A stretch of DNA of 64,000 nt from positions 4,216,001 to 4,280,000 of the forward strand of contig NZ_CP104203.1 of assembly GCF_025244725.1 (NCBI RefSeq). The letters run 5' to 3'. Below, piece after piece: positions 43,751-51,544 of the stretch (position 1 is its first letter; every line of letters starts with the position of its first letter). Source of the DNA: Chryseobacterium oranimense. Its GTDB lineage: Bacteria > Bacteroidota > Bacteroidia > Flavobacteriales > Weeksellaceae. A model generated the notes under the pieces. That model was not told the DNA's origin. It saw only the letters and a program-made list of their open reading frames with translations, and made no database searches. The position numbers and the translations under genes are program-made.

Positions 43751-44122
43751 TTAAAAATCGTCAGGTTTAAAGCTTTTTTCCAGTTCAATACTTGCCCCCT
43801 TCATTTCACCTTCCATCGGCGGTGAAGTCTTGGTGATCTTCAGCTTAATGTATGAAATCTGGGGAAAACTCTGGTGAATCTTTGTGATTATCCTTCCTGC
43901 CACATGTTCCAGTAATTTAGATTTAACGGCCATTTCCTGATGAATAATCCCGTTGATATCAGCATAGCTTATCGTATCGTTCAGGTTATCCGTTTCTGCG
44001 GCTTTCCAAAGATCCGTGTGCAGTTCTGCATTCAAAATATAATAGGTCCCGATGATATTTTCTTCGGGAAGTACACCGTGATAGGCATATATTTTTACAT
44101 CTTCAAGAAAGATCTTGCTCAT
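43751..44122 (-). CDS. folB: Dihydroneopterin aldolase
   Basis: A 123-residue folate-pathway enzyme that converts dihydroneopterin to 6-hydroxymethyl-dihydropterin. Conserved features: IFLEDVKIYAYHGVLPEE, the catalytic lysine region KITKTSPPMEGEM and the glutamate in LLEHVAGRI. The length is normal. It begins 11 bases after thrC and is thus the last gene of the thr operon, an unusual companion. Confidence 0.93.
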   Translation of the reverse strand: MSKIFLEDVKIYAYHGVLPEENIIGTYYILNAELHTDLWKAAETDNLNDTISYADINGIIHQEMAVKSKLLEHVAGRIITKIHQSFPQISYIKLKITKTSPPMEGEMKGASIELEKSFKPDDF

Positions 44123-44133
44123 TGTTCCTGATT

Positions 44134-45432
44134 TTATTTCAGCAAAAATCGTTTTAATTCTTCAAAATCTGCATGTATTTCTACAGTTTTTTTCTCCTTT
44201 TTCATAAGGGCATGCAGAGCCTCAGGTACCTCAGTAGTAATATGGGCTGCTTTTTCCACTGCATCAGGGAACTTCACGGGATGTGCGGTTCCCAGTATCA
44301 ACCCTTTTTTACCCGGATTTTCATTCAGGTATTGTTCCAGTGAAGCAAATGCAACTGCGCTGTGAGGATCAAGGACGTATCCATATTTTTCATAAACCTC
44401 TTTTATAGTTTCTAATGTTGAGGTGTCATCTATGGAATATCCCGAAATCATATCTTTTAATGAATCAAACTTATGCCCGAAAAGCTCAAGAATCCTTGTG
44501 AAATTACTTGGATCACCCACATCCATGGCATTGGACAAGGTTGCCACAGCTTTTTTAGGATGATACTGATGGTTTTTCAGATAATCGGGGACCACATCAT
44601 TCTCATTACAGGCAGCAATAAAATGTTCTGCAGGAAGCCCCCGGAAATACGTAAGAAGCCCGGCACAGATATTTCCAAAATTTCCGCTTGGGACACAGAT
44701 GACCGGATCCTGGTTCTCATGCTGCTTCCATTGTTTTAAAGCTAATAAATAATAGATCTGCTGTGGAAGCCATCTTGCAATATTAATGGAGTTCGCCGAA
44801 GTTAAAAACAGCTCAGAATTAATGCTTTCATCCGAAAATGCCTGCTTCACAAGATTCTGGCAGTCATCAAAATTTCCATTCACTTCCAACGCGGAAATAT
44901 TTCCACCTAATGCGGTAAGCTGCTTTTCCTGGACAGCACTTACCCTGTTTTTAGGATAAAGAATCACAACATTGATTCCCGGGACATTGTAAAAACCATG
45001 AGCAACGGCTCCTCCCGTATCTCCAGAAGTGGCAACTAGCACCGTTACCTTTTTATCCTCATCCTTCAGGAAATAGGAAAGGCATCGGCTCATAAAGCGG
45101 GCTCCCACATCTTTAAAGGCTAAAGTAGGCCCATGGAAAAGCTCAAGAATAGAGATTCGCTCATTGATTTTCTTCAAAGGAATATCAAAGCTGATGGTCT
45201 CTGCTGCAATATTTTTTAATACATCTGCAGGAATTTCATCACCAATAAAATCTTTCATACATCTGAAAGCAATTTCTTCATCAGAATACAGATGCAGGTT
45301 CTGAATAAATTCTTCATCAAACTGGGGAATCATTTCCGGAAAGAAAAGTCCTTTCTGGCTTCCCTGGCTTTTTATAGTAGCTGTTTTAAAATCGACAGTT
45401 TCCTGCCTGTTTTTTAAATTATAATATTTCAT
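44134..45432 (-). CDS. thrC: Threonine synthase
   Basis: A 432-residue PLP enzyme that forms threonine from phosphohomoserine. The PLP lysine is in FHGPTLAFKDVGARF, with VATSGDTGGAVAHGF and the phosphate-binding VPSGNFGNICAGLL. The ATG at 45432 (MKYYNLKNRQETVDF) matches homologues; the longer frame overlaps thrB. The gene is third in thrA-thrB-thrC. Confidence 0.95.
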   Translation of the reverse strand: MKYYNLKNRQETVDFKTATIKSQGSQKGLFFPEMIPQFDEEFIQNLHLYSDEEIAFRCMKDFIGDEIPADVLKNIAAETISFDIPLKKINERISILELFHGPTLAFKDVGARFMSRCLSYFLKDEDKKVTVLVATSGDTGGAVAHGFYNVPGINVVILYPKNRVSAVQEKQLTALGGNISALEVNGNFDDCQNLVKQAFSDESINSELFLTSANSINIARWLPQQIYYLLALKQWKQHENQDPVICVPSGNFGNICAGLLTYFRGLPAEHFIAACNENDVVPDYLKNHQYHPKKAVATLSNAMDVGDPSNFTRILELFGHKFDSLKDMISGYSIDDTSTLETIKEVYEKYGYVLDPHSAVAFASLEQYLNENPGKKGLILGTAHPVKFPDAVEKAAHITTEVPEALHALMKKEKKTVEIHADFEELKRFLLK

Positions 45433-45461
45433 TGTTTTTAATTTGTTGGGTTCATCATTGA

Positions 45462-46385
45462 TCATTCTTCAACGATTTCAATTCCGGAAGGGTTTATTTT
45501 TGATACGTATACCAAACTCATGATTCCAATTTCATCATATACGGATTTCATCAGCTGTGCAATTTTTTCTGCTGTTTCTTTTTCTTCCGCAAGCATAAAA
45601 ATGGAAGGCCCTGAACCGGAAATTCCACCTCCAAGTGCTCCGGCTTCCATACTTTTCGTTTTGATTTCTTCAAATTTCGGAATCAGAATGCTTCTTACAG
45701 GTTCTACGATGACGTCATTAAGGCTCCTCCCGATCAGAGAAATATCATTTTTAAGGATTCCTGCTACCAGTCCTGCAATATTTCCCCATTGCTCAACGGC
45801 ATCTTTTAATAAGATACTTTTCTTTAGAATCTGCCGTGCATCGGAAGTCTTAACTTCTACCTGCGGATGTACCGCAGCGACAAACAGATCCGGGCTCCTC
45901 AGTGGAATGATATCAACAGGAGAGGAGGACTTTACCAAAGTGATCCCTCCATAAATGCATGGGGCAATATTATCCGCATGGCGGACTCCCGAAGCAAGCT
46001 CTTCCCCAAACATGGCAAAGTGTACCAATTCCTCATCAGATAAGATATTGCCTAATAACGCATTGGCTCCAAAAGCGGCTCCGGCGGCGCTAGCCGCGCT
46101 GGAGCCGAGCCCGCTCCCAGGTTTGATATGCTTACGGATCGTTACTTCGAATCCTTTCGTCAGATTTAATTCCTGCATCATATTCTGAAGTACGACACCC
46201 GCAACATTTTCTGACGGATTTTCCGGGAGTCCGAACTGGTCTTCATGCCTGATGATGATCTCCGGCTTATCCAGCAGTTTCAGTTCCATTTCATCATAAG
46301 GTTCATGAATGGCCATTCCAAGGATGTCAAACCCGCAGACAAGATTGGCAACGGTAGCAGGAACTTTTATTTTTATTTTTTTCAT
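45462..46385 (-). CDS. thrB: Homoserine kinase
   Basis: A 307-residue GHMP kinase that phosphorylates homoserine. The ATP-binding motif PGSGLGSSAASAAGAAFGAN and the C-terminal GGGISGSGPSIFML are visible. It follows thrA by 11 bases and precedes thrC by 29 bases. Confidence 0.95.
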   Translation of the reverse strand: MKKIKIKVPATVANLVCGFDILGMAIHEPYDEMELKLLDKPEIIIRHEDQFGLPENPSENVAGVVLQNMMQELNLTKGFEVTIRKHIKPGSGLGSSAASAAGAAFGANALLGNILSDEELVHFAMFGEELASGVRHADNIAPCIYGGITLVKSSSPVDIIPLRSPDLFVAAVHPQVEVKTSDARQILKKSILLKDAVEQWGNIAGLVAGILKNDISLIGRSLNDVIVEPVRSILIPKFEEIKTKSMEAGALGGGISGSGPSIFMLAEEKETAEKIAQLMKSVYDEIGIMSLVYVSKINPSGIEIVEE

Positions 46386-46396
46386 ATTATTTATTT

Positions 46397-48847
46397 TTAA
46401 ACTGAACGTATAATATCTGCAAAAACACCGCTTGCCGTTACTTCGGCACCTGCTCCGGCACCCTTTACAACCAGAGGCTGTTCGGAATACCTTAAAGTTT
46501 TGAAGATAACGATATTGTCTTTACCATACAGGTGATACAGGTCACTGTCCGGAGCTACATGCTGAAGTCCTACTTTAGCTTTGCCATCCTTAAATTCAGC
46601 AGTATATTTTAAAATTTTGCCCTTGTTTTGTGCATCATTCACCAGATTTTTGAAGTGATCTTCATATTCAGTAAGCTTTTCATAAAAATTTTCTACACTT
46701 CCCTGAAGGCATTCCTCCGGCAGAAAACTTTCATTTTCAATGTCTTCGAACTGAAGCTGATAACCTGCTTCTCTTGTCAGAATTAAAATTTTTCGGGCTA
46801 CATCTGTTCCTGTAAGATCCAGACGGGGATCCGGTTCTGTAAAACCTTCTTTCTGCGCTTGGGCAACAACTTCTGAAAATGGTCTGCTTCCGTCATAATT
46901 GTTGAAAACAAAATTCAGGGTTCCGCTTAAAACAGCCTGGATGGATGTAATTCTGTCCCCGCTTTTGATAAGATCATTAATGGTTCCAATAACCGGAAGT
47001 CCCGCTCCCACATTGGTTTCAAAATAGAAACGGCAGCTATGGTTCCTGGCTGTATTTTTTAAATTTTTATAGACTGCAAAATCTGAGGAAGCTGCAATTT
47101 TATTACAGGCAACAATATTGATACTTCTTTTTAAGAGACTTTCATAAACTGCCGGAACTTCTGAACTGGCTGTAATATCAATAAAAACAGAATTCCGCAG
47201 ATTCCTTGAAATGATCTCTTCTGCAAAACCATGGATGGATGCTTCAACCCCTCTGTCACTCCAATTATTATAATCATTTTCAGAGATTCCCTGGTCTGAA
47301 AAAATCATTTTCCGGCTGTTGGAAAGTCCTGCAATTCTTAAATTGATCAAATTATTTTCGCGGAGATAAGCGTTCTGCTCAAAAATCTGCTCTACCAGTT
47401 TTGAACCGACATTTCCGGTGCCGCAAAGATATAGATGTACCTGCTTGATTTCGGATTCAAAGAATTCTTCATGAAGGACATTAACTGCTTTTTTAGTGTC
47501 TTTTTCTGAAATTACAATGCTGATATTTCTTTCTGAAGATCCCTGGGCGATAGCTCTGATGTTAATGCCGTTGTTACCCAGGCATCCGAACATTTTGGCG
47601 CTGATCCCGCTTCTGTTTTTCATATTTTCTCCTACCAGCGCAACAATTGAAAGCCCGGTTTCTATTTTTACAGGAGCAGTTCTCTGGAGTTTTATATCGT
47701 CGGCAAATGATGAATTGACTGCATTTTCTGCATGATAAATATCCTTTTCATTAACGGCTATTGTAATGGAATGCTCCGAAGATCCCTGGGTAATCAGAAT
47801 AACATTGATTTTTTCAAAGCTGAGACACTGGAAGAGTCTTGCAGAAATTCCGGGAATTCCAACCATTCCGCTGCCTTCCAAAGTAAGAAGAGCAATATGA
47901 CTCATATTAGAAACCCCTGCAGCAGCTTCTTTGATTTCATCTGACGACATTTTCAGATTATGTGAAACCAGAGTACCGTGGGCATCCGGCTCAAAAGTAT
48001 TTTTAATCTTAAGGTCAATATTCTTTGCCATTACCGGCTGTATGGATGGCGGATAAAGCACTTTAGCTCCAAAATGGGAGAGCTCCATCGCTTCATGATA
48101 CGAGATTTCCGGGATTGGTTTTGCATTGGAAACTAATCTTGGATCTGCGGTCATCATGCCATTCACATCGGTCCAGATCTGAAGCTCTTCAGCTGAAACT
48201 GCTGCTGCACTGATGGCTGCGGTATAATCTGAACCACCTCTTCCTAAGGTCGTAGCATTTCCGTTCTGGTCGCTGGCAATAAAGCCCGGAGCAACGATAA
48301 TCTGATTTTTATGATTGGCTGCAAAATTCTTTAAATTGTGATCTGTCATTTCAAAATCTACTTTTGCATGGCTAAAGTTACTGTCTGTTTTAATCTGATC
48401 AGCCGAATTCATCCACAGACAGTCCAGCCCTTGATACTGAAGTCTCGCCGCGATAATGTTAGATGACAAAAATTCACCATATGAAGTGATTCTGTCTTTG
48501 ATTTTATCTGTGAATTCACCTAGGACGAAGATACCGTTATAAATATCTTCCATATCGTTAAAATGTTTTTTTACGAAACTGAGCCATGAGCTTTGCTCTA
48601 AAACAGGAATCAGTTCTTTAACGAGCTGCAGGTGGTTTTCTTCGAGATCTTTGATGGTCGGGATATAATTTTCATTTTTAGCAGAAGCATACTCAGCTGC
48701 TTTTATCAGTTTGTCGGTAACACTGTGAAGTGCTGAAACTACAACAATAATCTTGCTTTGTAAAGCTTCTTTTTTAATAATATTTTCTGCCAGAATAATA
48801 TTCCTGGCATTGGCAACTGATGTACCGCCGAATTTTAAGACTTTCAT
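46397..48847 (-). CDS. thrA: Bifunctional aspartokinase / homoserine dehydrogenase
   Basis: An 816-residue fusion. Residues 1-about 300 are aspartokinase (MKVLKFGGTSVANA, LGRGGSDYTAA), then two ACT regulatory domains (VALVGENMKNRSGISAKMFGCLG in the second), and from about residue 465 homoserine dehydrogenase (LYLCGTGNVGSKLVEQI, SGTLNFVFNN). It catalyses the first and third steps from aspartate to threonine and methionine. The ACT domains suggest feedback inhibition by threonine; the upstream leader peptide suggests additional control by threonine supply. Confidence 0.96.
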   Translation of the reverse strand: MKVLKFGGTSVANARNIILAENIIKKEALQSKIIVVVSALHSVTDKLIKAAEYASAKNENYIPTIKDLEENHLQLVKELIPVLEQSSWLSFVKKHFNDMEDIYNGIFVLGEFTDKIKDRITSYGEFLSSNIIAARLQYQGLDCLWMNSADQIKTDSNFSHAKVDFEMTDHNLKNFAANHKNQIIVAPGFIASDQNGNATTLGRGGSDYTAAISAAAVSAEELQIWTDVNGMMTADPRLVSNAKPIPEISYHEAMELSHFGAKVLYPPSIQPVMAKNIDLKIKNTFEPDAHGTLVSHNLKMSSDEIKEAAAGVSNMSHIALLTLEGSGMVGIPGISARLFQCLSFEKINVILITQGSSEHSITIAVNEKDIYHAENAVNSSFADDIKLQRTAPVKIETGLSIVALVGENMKNRSGISAKMFGCLGNNGINIRAIAQGSSERNISIVISEKDTKKAVNVLHEEFFESEIKQVHLYLCGTGNVGSKLVEQIFEQNAYLRENNLINLRIAGLSNSRKMIFSDQGISENDYNNWSDRGVEASIHGFAEEIISRNLRNSVFIDITASSEVPAVYESLLKRSINIVACNKIAASSDFAVYKNLKNTARNHSCRFYFETNVGAGLPVIGTINDLIKSGDRITSIQAVLSGTLNFVFNNYDGSRPFSEVVAQAQKEGFTEPDPRLDLTGTDVARKILILTREAGYQLQFEDIENESFLPEECLQGSVENFYEKLTEYEDHFKNLVNDAQNKGKILKYTAEFKDGKAKVGLQHVAPDSDLYHLYGKDNIVIFKTLRYSEQPLVVKGAGAGAEVTASGVFADIIRSV

Positions 48848-48891
48848 CTGATGGGTGTTTGAAGTTGGGTAAAATAAGAGAGGTTACTCTT

Positions 48892-48949
48892 AAAAAAAAG
48901 AGTACGGGTACAGGAAATAATATGTGAAAATTTACCCCGCTACGGGGTA
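48892..48949 (-). promoter_or_regulatory. Threonine attenuator: alternative hairpins and U run
   Basis: On the minus strand, segment 2 (TACCCCG, 48949-48943, overlapping the last thrL codons) can pair with segment 3 (CGGGGTA, 48939-48933). Segment 3 can instead pair with segment 4 (TACCCG, 48910-48905), which is followed by TACTC and eight T residues (48899-48892). This is the antiterminator/terminator choice of classical attenuators. The terminator stem is short and a third partner (UUUACCC, 48873-48867) exists, so the exact pairing is not fixed. Confidence 0.65.
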
Positions 48950-49038
48950 GTTGTTGTAGTTGTGAATGTAGAAACAGATGATAATGCCGAAAGTAATTCC
49001 GGTACAGAAATATCTGATATGTTTCTTAGAAAATTCAT
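48940..49038 (-). CDS. thrL: thr operon leader peptide, 32 residues, threonine-rich
   Basis: A 32-codon open frame beginning MNFLRNIS and ending STFTTTTTTP, with seven of its last nine codons (and six in a row) encoding threonine. It is 92 bases upstream of thrA on the same strand, and a TACATTTG promoter box with a CAA-complement TTG 18 bases further precedes it by 11 bases. Its stop codon lies in the loop of the first hairpin. By analogy with E. coli thrL, ribosome stalling at the threonine codons would favour the antiterminator. I recognise no close homologue and the assignment is by position and composition. Confidence 0.78.
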   Translation of the reverse strand: MNFLRNISDISVPELLSALSSVSTFTTTTTTP

Positions 49039-49049
49039 TCTTTACCGAA

Positions 49050-49078
49050 CAAATGTACAAATTATTTGGAGATAACAA
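49050..49078 (-). promoter_or_regulatory. Promoter of the thr operon (TTG-N18-TACATTTG)
   Basis: On the minus strand TTG (49078-49076) and TACATTTG (49057-49050) precede the thrL ATG. Confidence 0.65.
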
Positions 49079-49116
49079 AATTATTTATGAAAGTTGTTTA
49101 AACTTTTATATTGATT

Positions 49117-49259
49117 ATTTTTAACCACTTTAGTTTTTTTAGAGCCAAGCTTCATGCATAATAAGTACACATAAGTTGAAAATCTTTGATTTTCAACTTA
49201 TGTGTACTCTTCTTCGGAATTATTTGAATTTACTTAGGTGAACTAAAGTGTTTAAAAAT
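49117..49259. mobile_element. MITE-like palindromic element, 143 bases
   Basis: Outer 19-base inverted repeats (49117-49135 and 49241-49259) differ at one position; an inner pair of perfect 20-base arms (49164-49183 and 49189-49208) surrounds a 5-base loop. There is no open frame. No target-site duplication is evident. It sits between two divergently transcribed genes, so it is not a simple terminator. Confidence 0.6.
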
Positions 49260-49341
49260 GAAAGCTTTGTGACTTTTTTATGTTTTGTTTTGAAAAGTAT
49301 ATTATTCATATTTGTATAACCTAACAATCAAATCTTAAAAT

Positions 49342-49506
49342 ATGAAAAATTTGAAAAAACTTTCGAGAGAAGAAAAAAGCAGAATCAGTGGCGGTTTTAC
49401 CGAGCTTCAGATTGAAACATGTGGTGCCTATGTATGTTTCCGTGGAGGTGGTGCCTGGGGCTGCTGGAGAACTCCCGGAGGAACGTGTTACCCTCCGATG
49501 GTGTAA
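49342..49506 (+). CDS. Bacteriocin-like peptide with double-glycine leader (54 residues)
   Basis: The leader MKNLKKLSREEKSRISGG ends in the Gly-Gly site typical of Chryseobacterium bacteriocin-like peptides and of substrates of peptidase-containing ABC transporters. The 36-residue core has four cysteines and is rich in Gly, Trp and Tyr (CGAYVC, WGCW, GGTCYPP). It is not in the usual long-frame size range, so it is easily missed. It has its own terminator 4 bases downstream. No transporter or modifying enzyme is nearby; the activity is unknown. Confidence 0.78.
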   Translation: MKNLKKLSREEKSRISGGFTELQIETCGAYVCFRGGGAWGCWRTPGGTCYPPMV

Positions 49507-49508
49507 TA

Positions 49509-49547
49509 AAAAAGGTTGTCTCTTTAATTTGAGGCAACCTTTTTTAT
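49509..49547 (+). terminator. Terminator of the first double-glycine peptide gene
   Basis: AAAAAGGTTGtCTC / GAGgCAACCTTTTT with an eight-base loop and T run. Confidence 0.88.
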
Positions 49548-49572
49548 TAAAATTGATTAATTCATCAACTTT

Positions 49573-49719
49573 TTAAGAAGTGGCTAAGCATTTTGGCGGA
49601 CTACCACATACTCCGGGAATACATACTTCATCGGGTTTACAATAAGTATCACATTCTCTTATGGTTCCACCATTGATGCTTTTCAGACATTCTTTGTCTA
49701 ATTTTTTTAAATTTTTCAT
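49573..49719 (-). CDS. Bacteriocin-like peptide with double-glycine leader (48 residues)
   Basis: MKNLKKLDKECLKSINGG is the same type of leader as in the neighbouring plus-strand peptide, with which this gene is convergent. The 30-residue core has five cysteines (ECDTYC, EVCIPGVCG, KCLATS), plus one in the leader. It begins 39 bases after nadA on the same strand, with no terminator in between and no promoter box of its own, so it may be expressed by read-through from nadA. The cysteine spacing differs from its neighbour, so the two are related by leader, not by core. Confidence 0.75.
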   Translation of the reverse strand: MKNLKKLDKECLKSINGGTIRECDTYCKPDEVCIPGVCGSPPKCLATS

Positions 49720-49758
49720 AGGTAAGGATTTTGGTTGGTTCCTTAAATATATAAAAAA

Positions 49759-50778
49759 TTATTTTATGCTTTTTGAAAGGTCCAGCATCGCCTCAATCGG
49801 CTTCAATGCTCTTAAACGAAGCTCTTCGTCGATAAGGATTTCCGGAAGCTCGTATTTCATACACAGGTAAAGTTTCTCCATGGTATTGCGTTTCATGTAG
49901 AAACATTCTGAACAGTTACAGCTTTCGTCAAAAACAAGAGCAGGGATAAGTTCTTTATGCGGTGCACGTTTTTTCATTTCGTGAAGAATTCCTTCTTCTG
50001 TGGCGATAATGAATTTCTGGCAGTCATCTTTCTCTACAAAATTCAGCAGAGCAGAAGTGGATCCAATGAAGTGTGCGAGTTTCAGTACGGCTTCCTCACT
50101 TTCCGGATGGGCAATTAATTTCGCATCAGGATTGTTTGCAAGCTGCTGGGCAATTCTTTCCATTGAAAATGCTTCGTGCACGATGCAGCTTCCGTCCCAA
50201 AGGATCATATCTCGGCCGGTTTTTTTAGATAGATATCTTCCCAGGTTTTTATCCGGTGCAAAGATGATCGGACGGTCTTTCGGAAGTGCTTCGATCACAG
50301 TTTCCGCATTGGAACTGGTTACAATAATATCACTTTCTGCTTTAGTCTCTGCATTACAGTTGATATATGTCGCAATCAAAGCATTTGGGTGCTGCTCACG
50401 CATTTTTCTAAGACCTTCACCTGAACATCCGTCTGCAAGGGAGCATCCTGCCATAGTGTCGGGAAGAACTACTTTTTTAGTCGGATTCAGGATTTTCGCA
50501 GCTTCTGCCATGAAATGGACTCCGCAGAATACGATCATATCTGCATTGGTTTCTTTAGCCTGTCTTGCCAGCTGCAGGGAATCACCCAGGAAATCAGCGA
50601 TATCCTGAATTTCTCCCGGCTGGTAATAATGGGCCAGGATCACTGCATTTTTTTCTTCTTTAAGTTTCAGAATGGCTTTCACCAATTCTTCTCCTTGAGG
50701 GATTGCTATATCTTTTATATCCAAAAATCCTCTTACAGGAATGGCAGATTTAGCTTTTTCTAATGTTTCGGTACTCAT
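49759..50778 (-). CDS. nadA: Quinolinate synthase
   Basis: A 339-residue [4Fe-4S] enzyme that condenses iminoaspartate with dihydroxyacetone phosphate to quinolinate in NAD synthesis. Motifs: ILAHYYQPGEIQDIADFLGDSLQLAR, the cluster cysteines in VFCGVHFMAEAA and SCNCSECFYMK, and MAGCSLADGCSG. It is separated from gmk by a heptamer repeat and a 17-base inverted repeat. nadB and nadC are not adjacent. Confidence 0.95.
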   Translation of the reverse strand: MSTETLEKAKSAIPVRGFLDIKDIAIPQGEELVKAILKLKEEKNAVILAHYYQPGEIQDIADFLGDSLQLARQAKETNADMIVFCGVHFMAEAAKILNPTKKVVLPDTMAGCSLADGCSGEGLRKMREQHPNALIATYINCNAETKAESDIIVTSSNAETVIEALPKDRPIIFAPDKNLGRYLSKKTGRDMILWDGSCIVHEAFSMERIAQQLANNPDAKLIAHPESEEAVLKLAHFIGSTSALLNFVEKDDCQKFIIATEEGILHEMKKRAPHKELIPALVFDESCNCSECFYMKRNTMEKLYLCMKYELPEILIDEELRLRALKPIEAMLDLSKSIK

Positions 50779-50802
50779 ATCAACCTCAATGTTTTTTGAT
50801 TA

Positions 50803-50885
50803 TAGAAGTTAGAGGTTAGAAATTAGAAGTTAGAGTTTAGCTTTGCCTTAAATAAGTGTAATGTATAACTAACTTCTAATTTCTA
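50803..50885. repeat. 7-bp tandem repeat (TAGAAGT-like) forming a 17-bp inverted repeat
   Basis: Five degenerate heptamers (TAGAAGT, TAGAGGT, TAGAAAT, TAGAAGT, TAGAGTT) lie at 50803-50837. TAGAAATTAGAAGTTAG (50817-50833) is perfectly complementary to 50869-50885, so the transcript between gmk and nadA can fold into a long hairpin. Confidence 0.75.
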
Positions 50886-50889
50886 GCTT

Positions 50890-51456
50890 CTAGTTTTTTT
50901 CTATAAAATTTTTTATTAAACTTTCTATTTCTTTTTTTGCTTCATCAAGATCGGTATTGATAACGATCTCGTCAAACTCTTTCGCAAAGGTCATTTCTTC
51001 TCCTGCCTTTGCTACACGGGTTTTGATGGTTTCTGCATCATCTGTGTTTCTGGAGATCAATCTTCGTTCCAATTCTTCTATGGAAGGCGGCTCAATGAAA
51101 ATGGAAAGAGCTTTTTCTCCAAAATATTTTTTTAAAGAAATTCCACCTTTCACATCCACATCAAAGATGACCACTTTCCCCTGATTCCAGATTTTTTCCA
51201 CTTCAGATTTTAAAGTACCGTAATATTTGTCAGTGTACACTTCTTCATATTCTACAAAAGCATCTTCCGCTATTTTCTGTCTAAATTCGTCCGGACTCAA
51301 AAAATGATAATCCACGGCGTGCATTTCGCTTCCCCTGGGCTGTCTTGTAGTGCATGAGATTGAAAATGCCAGTTCCGGAAATGTTTCCAGAGAATGCTTT
51401 ACTAATGTAGTTTTTCCGCTCCCCGACGGTGCTGAAAATATGATAACTTTATTCAT
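50890..51456 (-). CDS. gmk: Guanylate kinase
   Basis: A 188-residue enzyme that phosphorylates GMP to GDP. The P-loop FSAPSGSGKTTLV, the GMP-binding SCTTRQPRGSE and VDYHFLS, and VIFDVDVKGG are intact. It is downstream of yicC, an arrangement common in many bacteria. Confidence 0.96.
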   Translation of the reverse strand: MNKVIIFSAPSGSGKTTLVKHSLETFPELAFSISCTTRQPRGSEMHAVDYHFLSPDEFRQKIAEDAFVEYEEVYTDKYYGTLKSEVEKIWNQGKVVIFDVDVKGGISLKKYFGEKALSIFIEPPSIEELERRLISRNTDDAETIKTRVAKAGEEMTFAKEFDEIVINTDLDEAKKEIESLIKNFIEKN

Positions 51457-51544
51457 TTTGTTTCGGGTTCCGGGTTTTGAGTTCCGGGGGTTAATTCCGC
51501 TTTATTATTAACTCGAAATCATCCCGCATCTCGTATCCCGTAAC

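Noticed and set aside
49164..49208. Perfect 20-bp hairpin read as a rho-independent terminator
   Set aside because: The flanking genes are transcribed away from it on both sides and there is no U run, so it has no gene to terminate.
50000..50608. Long open frame (202 codons) on the plus strand inside nadA
   Set aside because: Entirely antisense to quinolinate synthase and of low-complexity Ser/Ala/Leu composition; a shadow frame.
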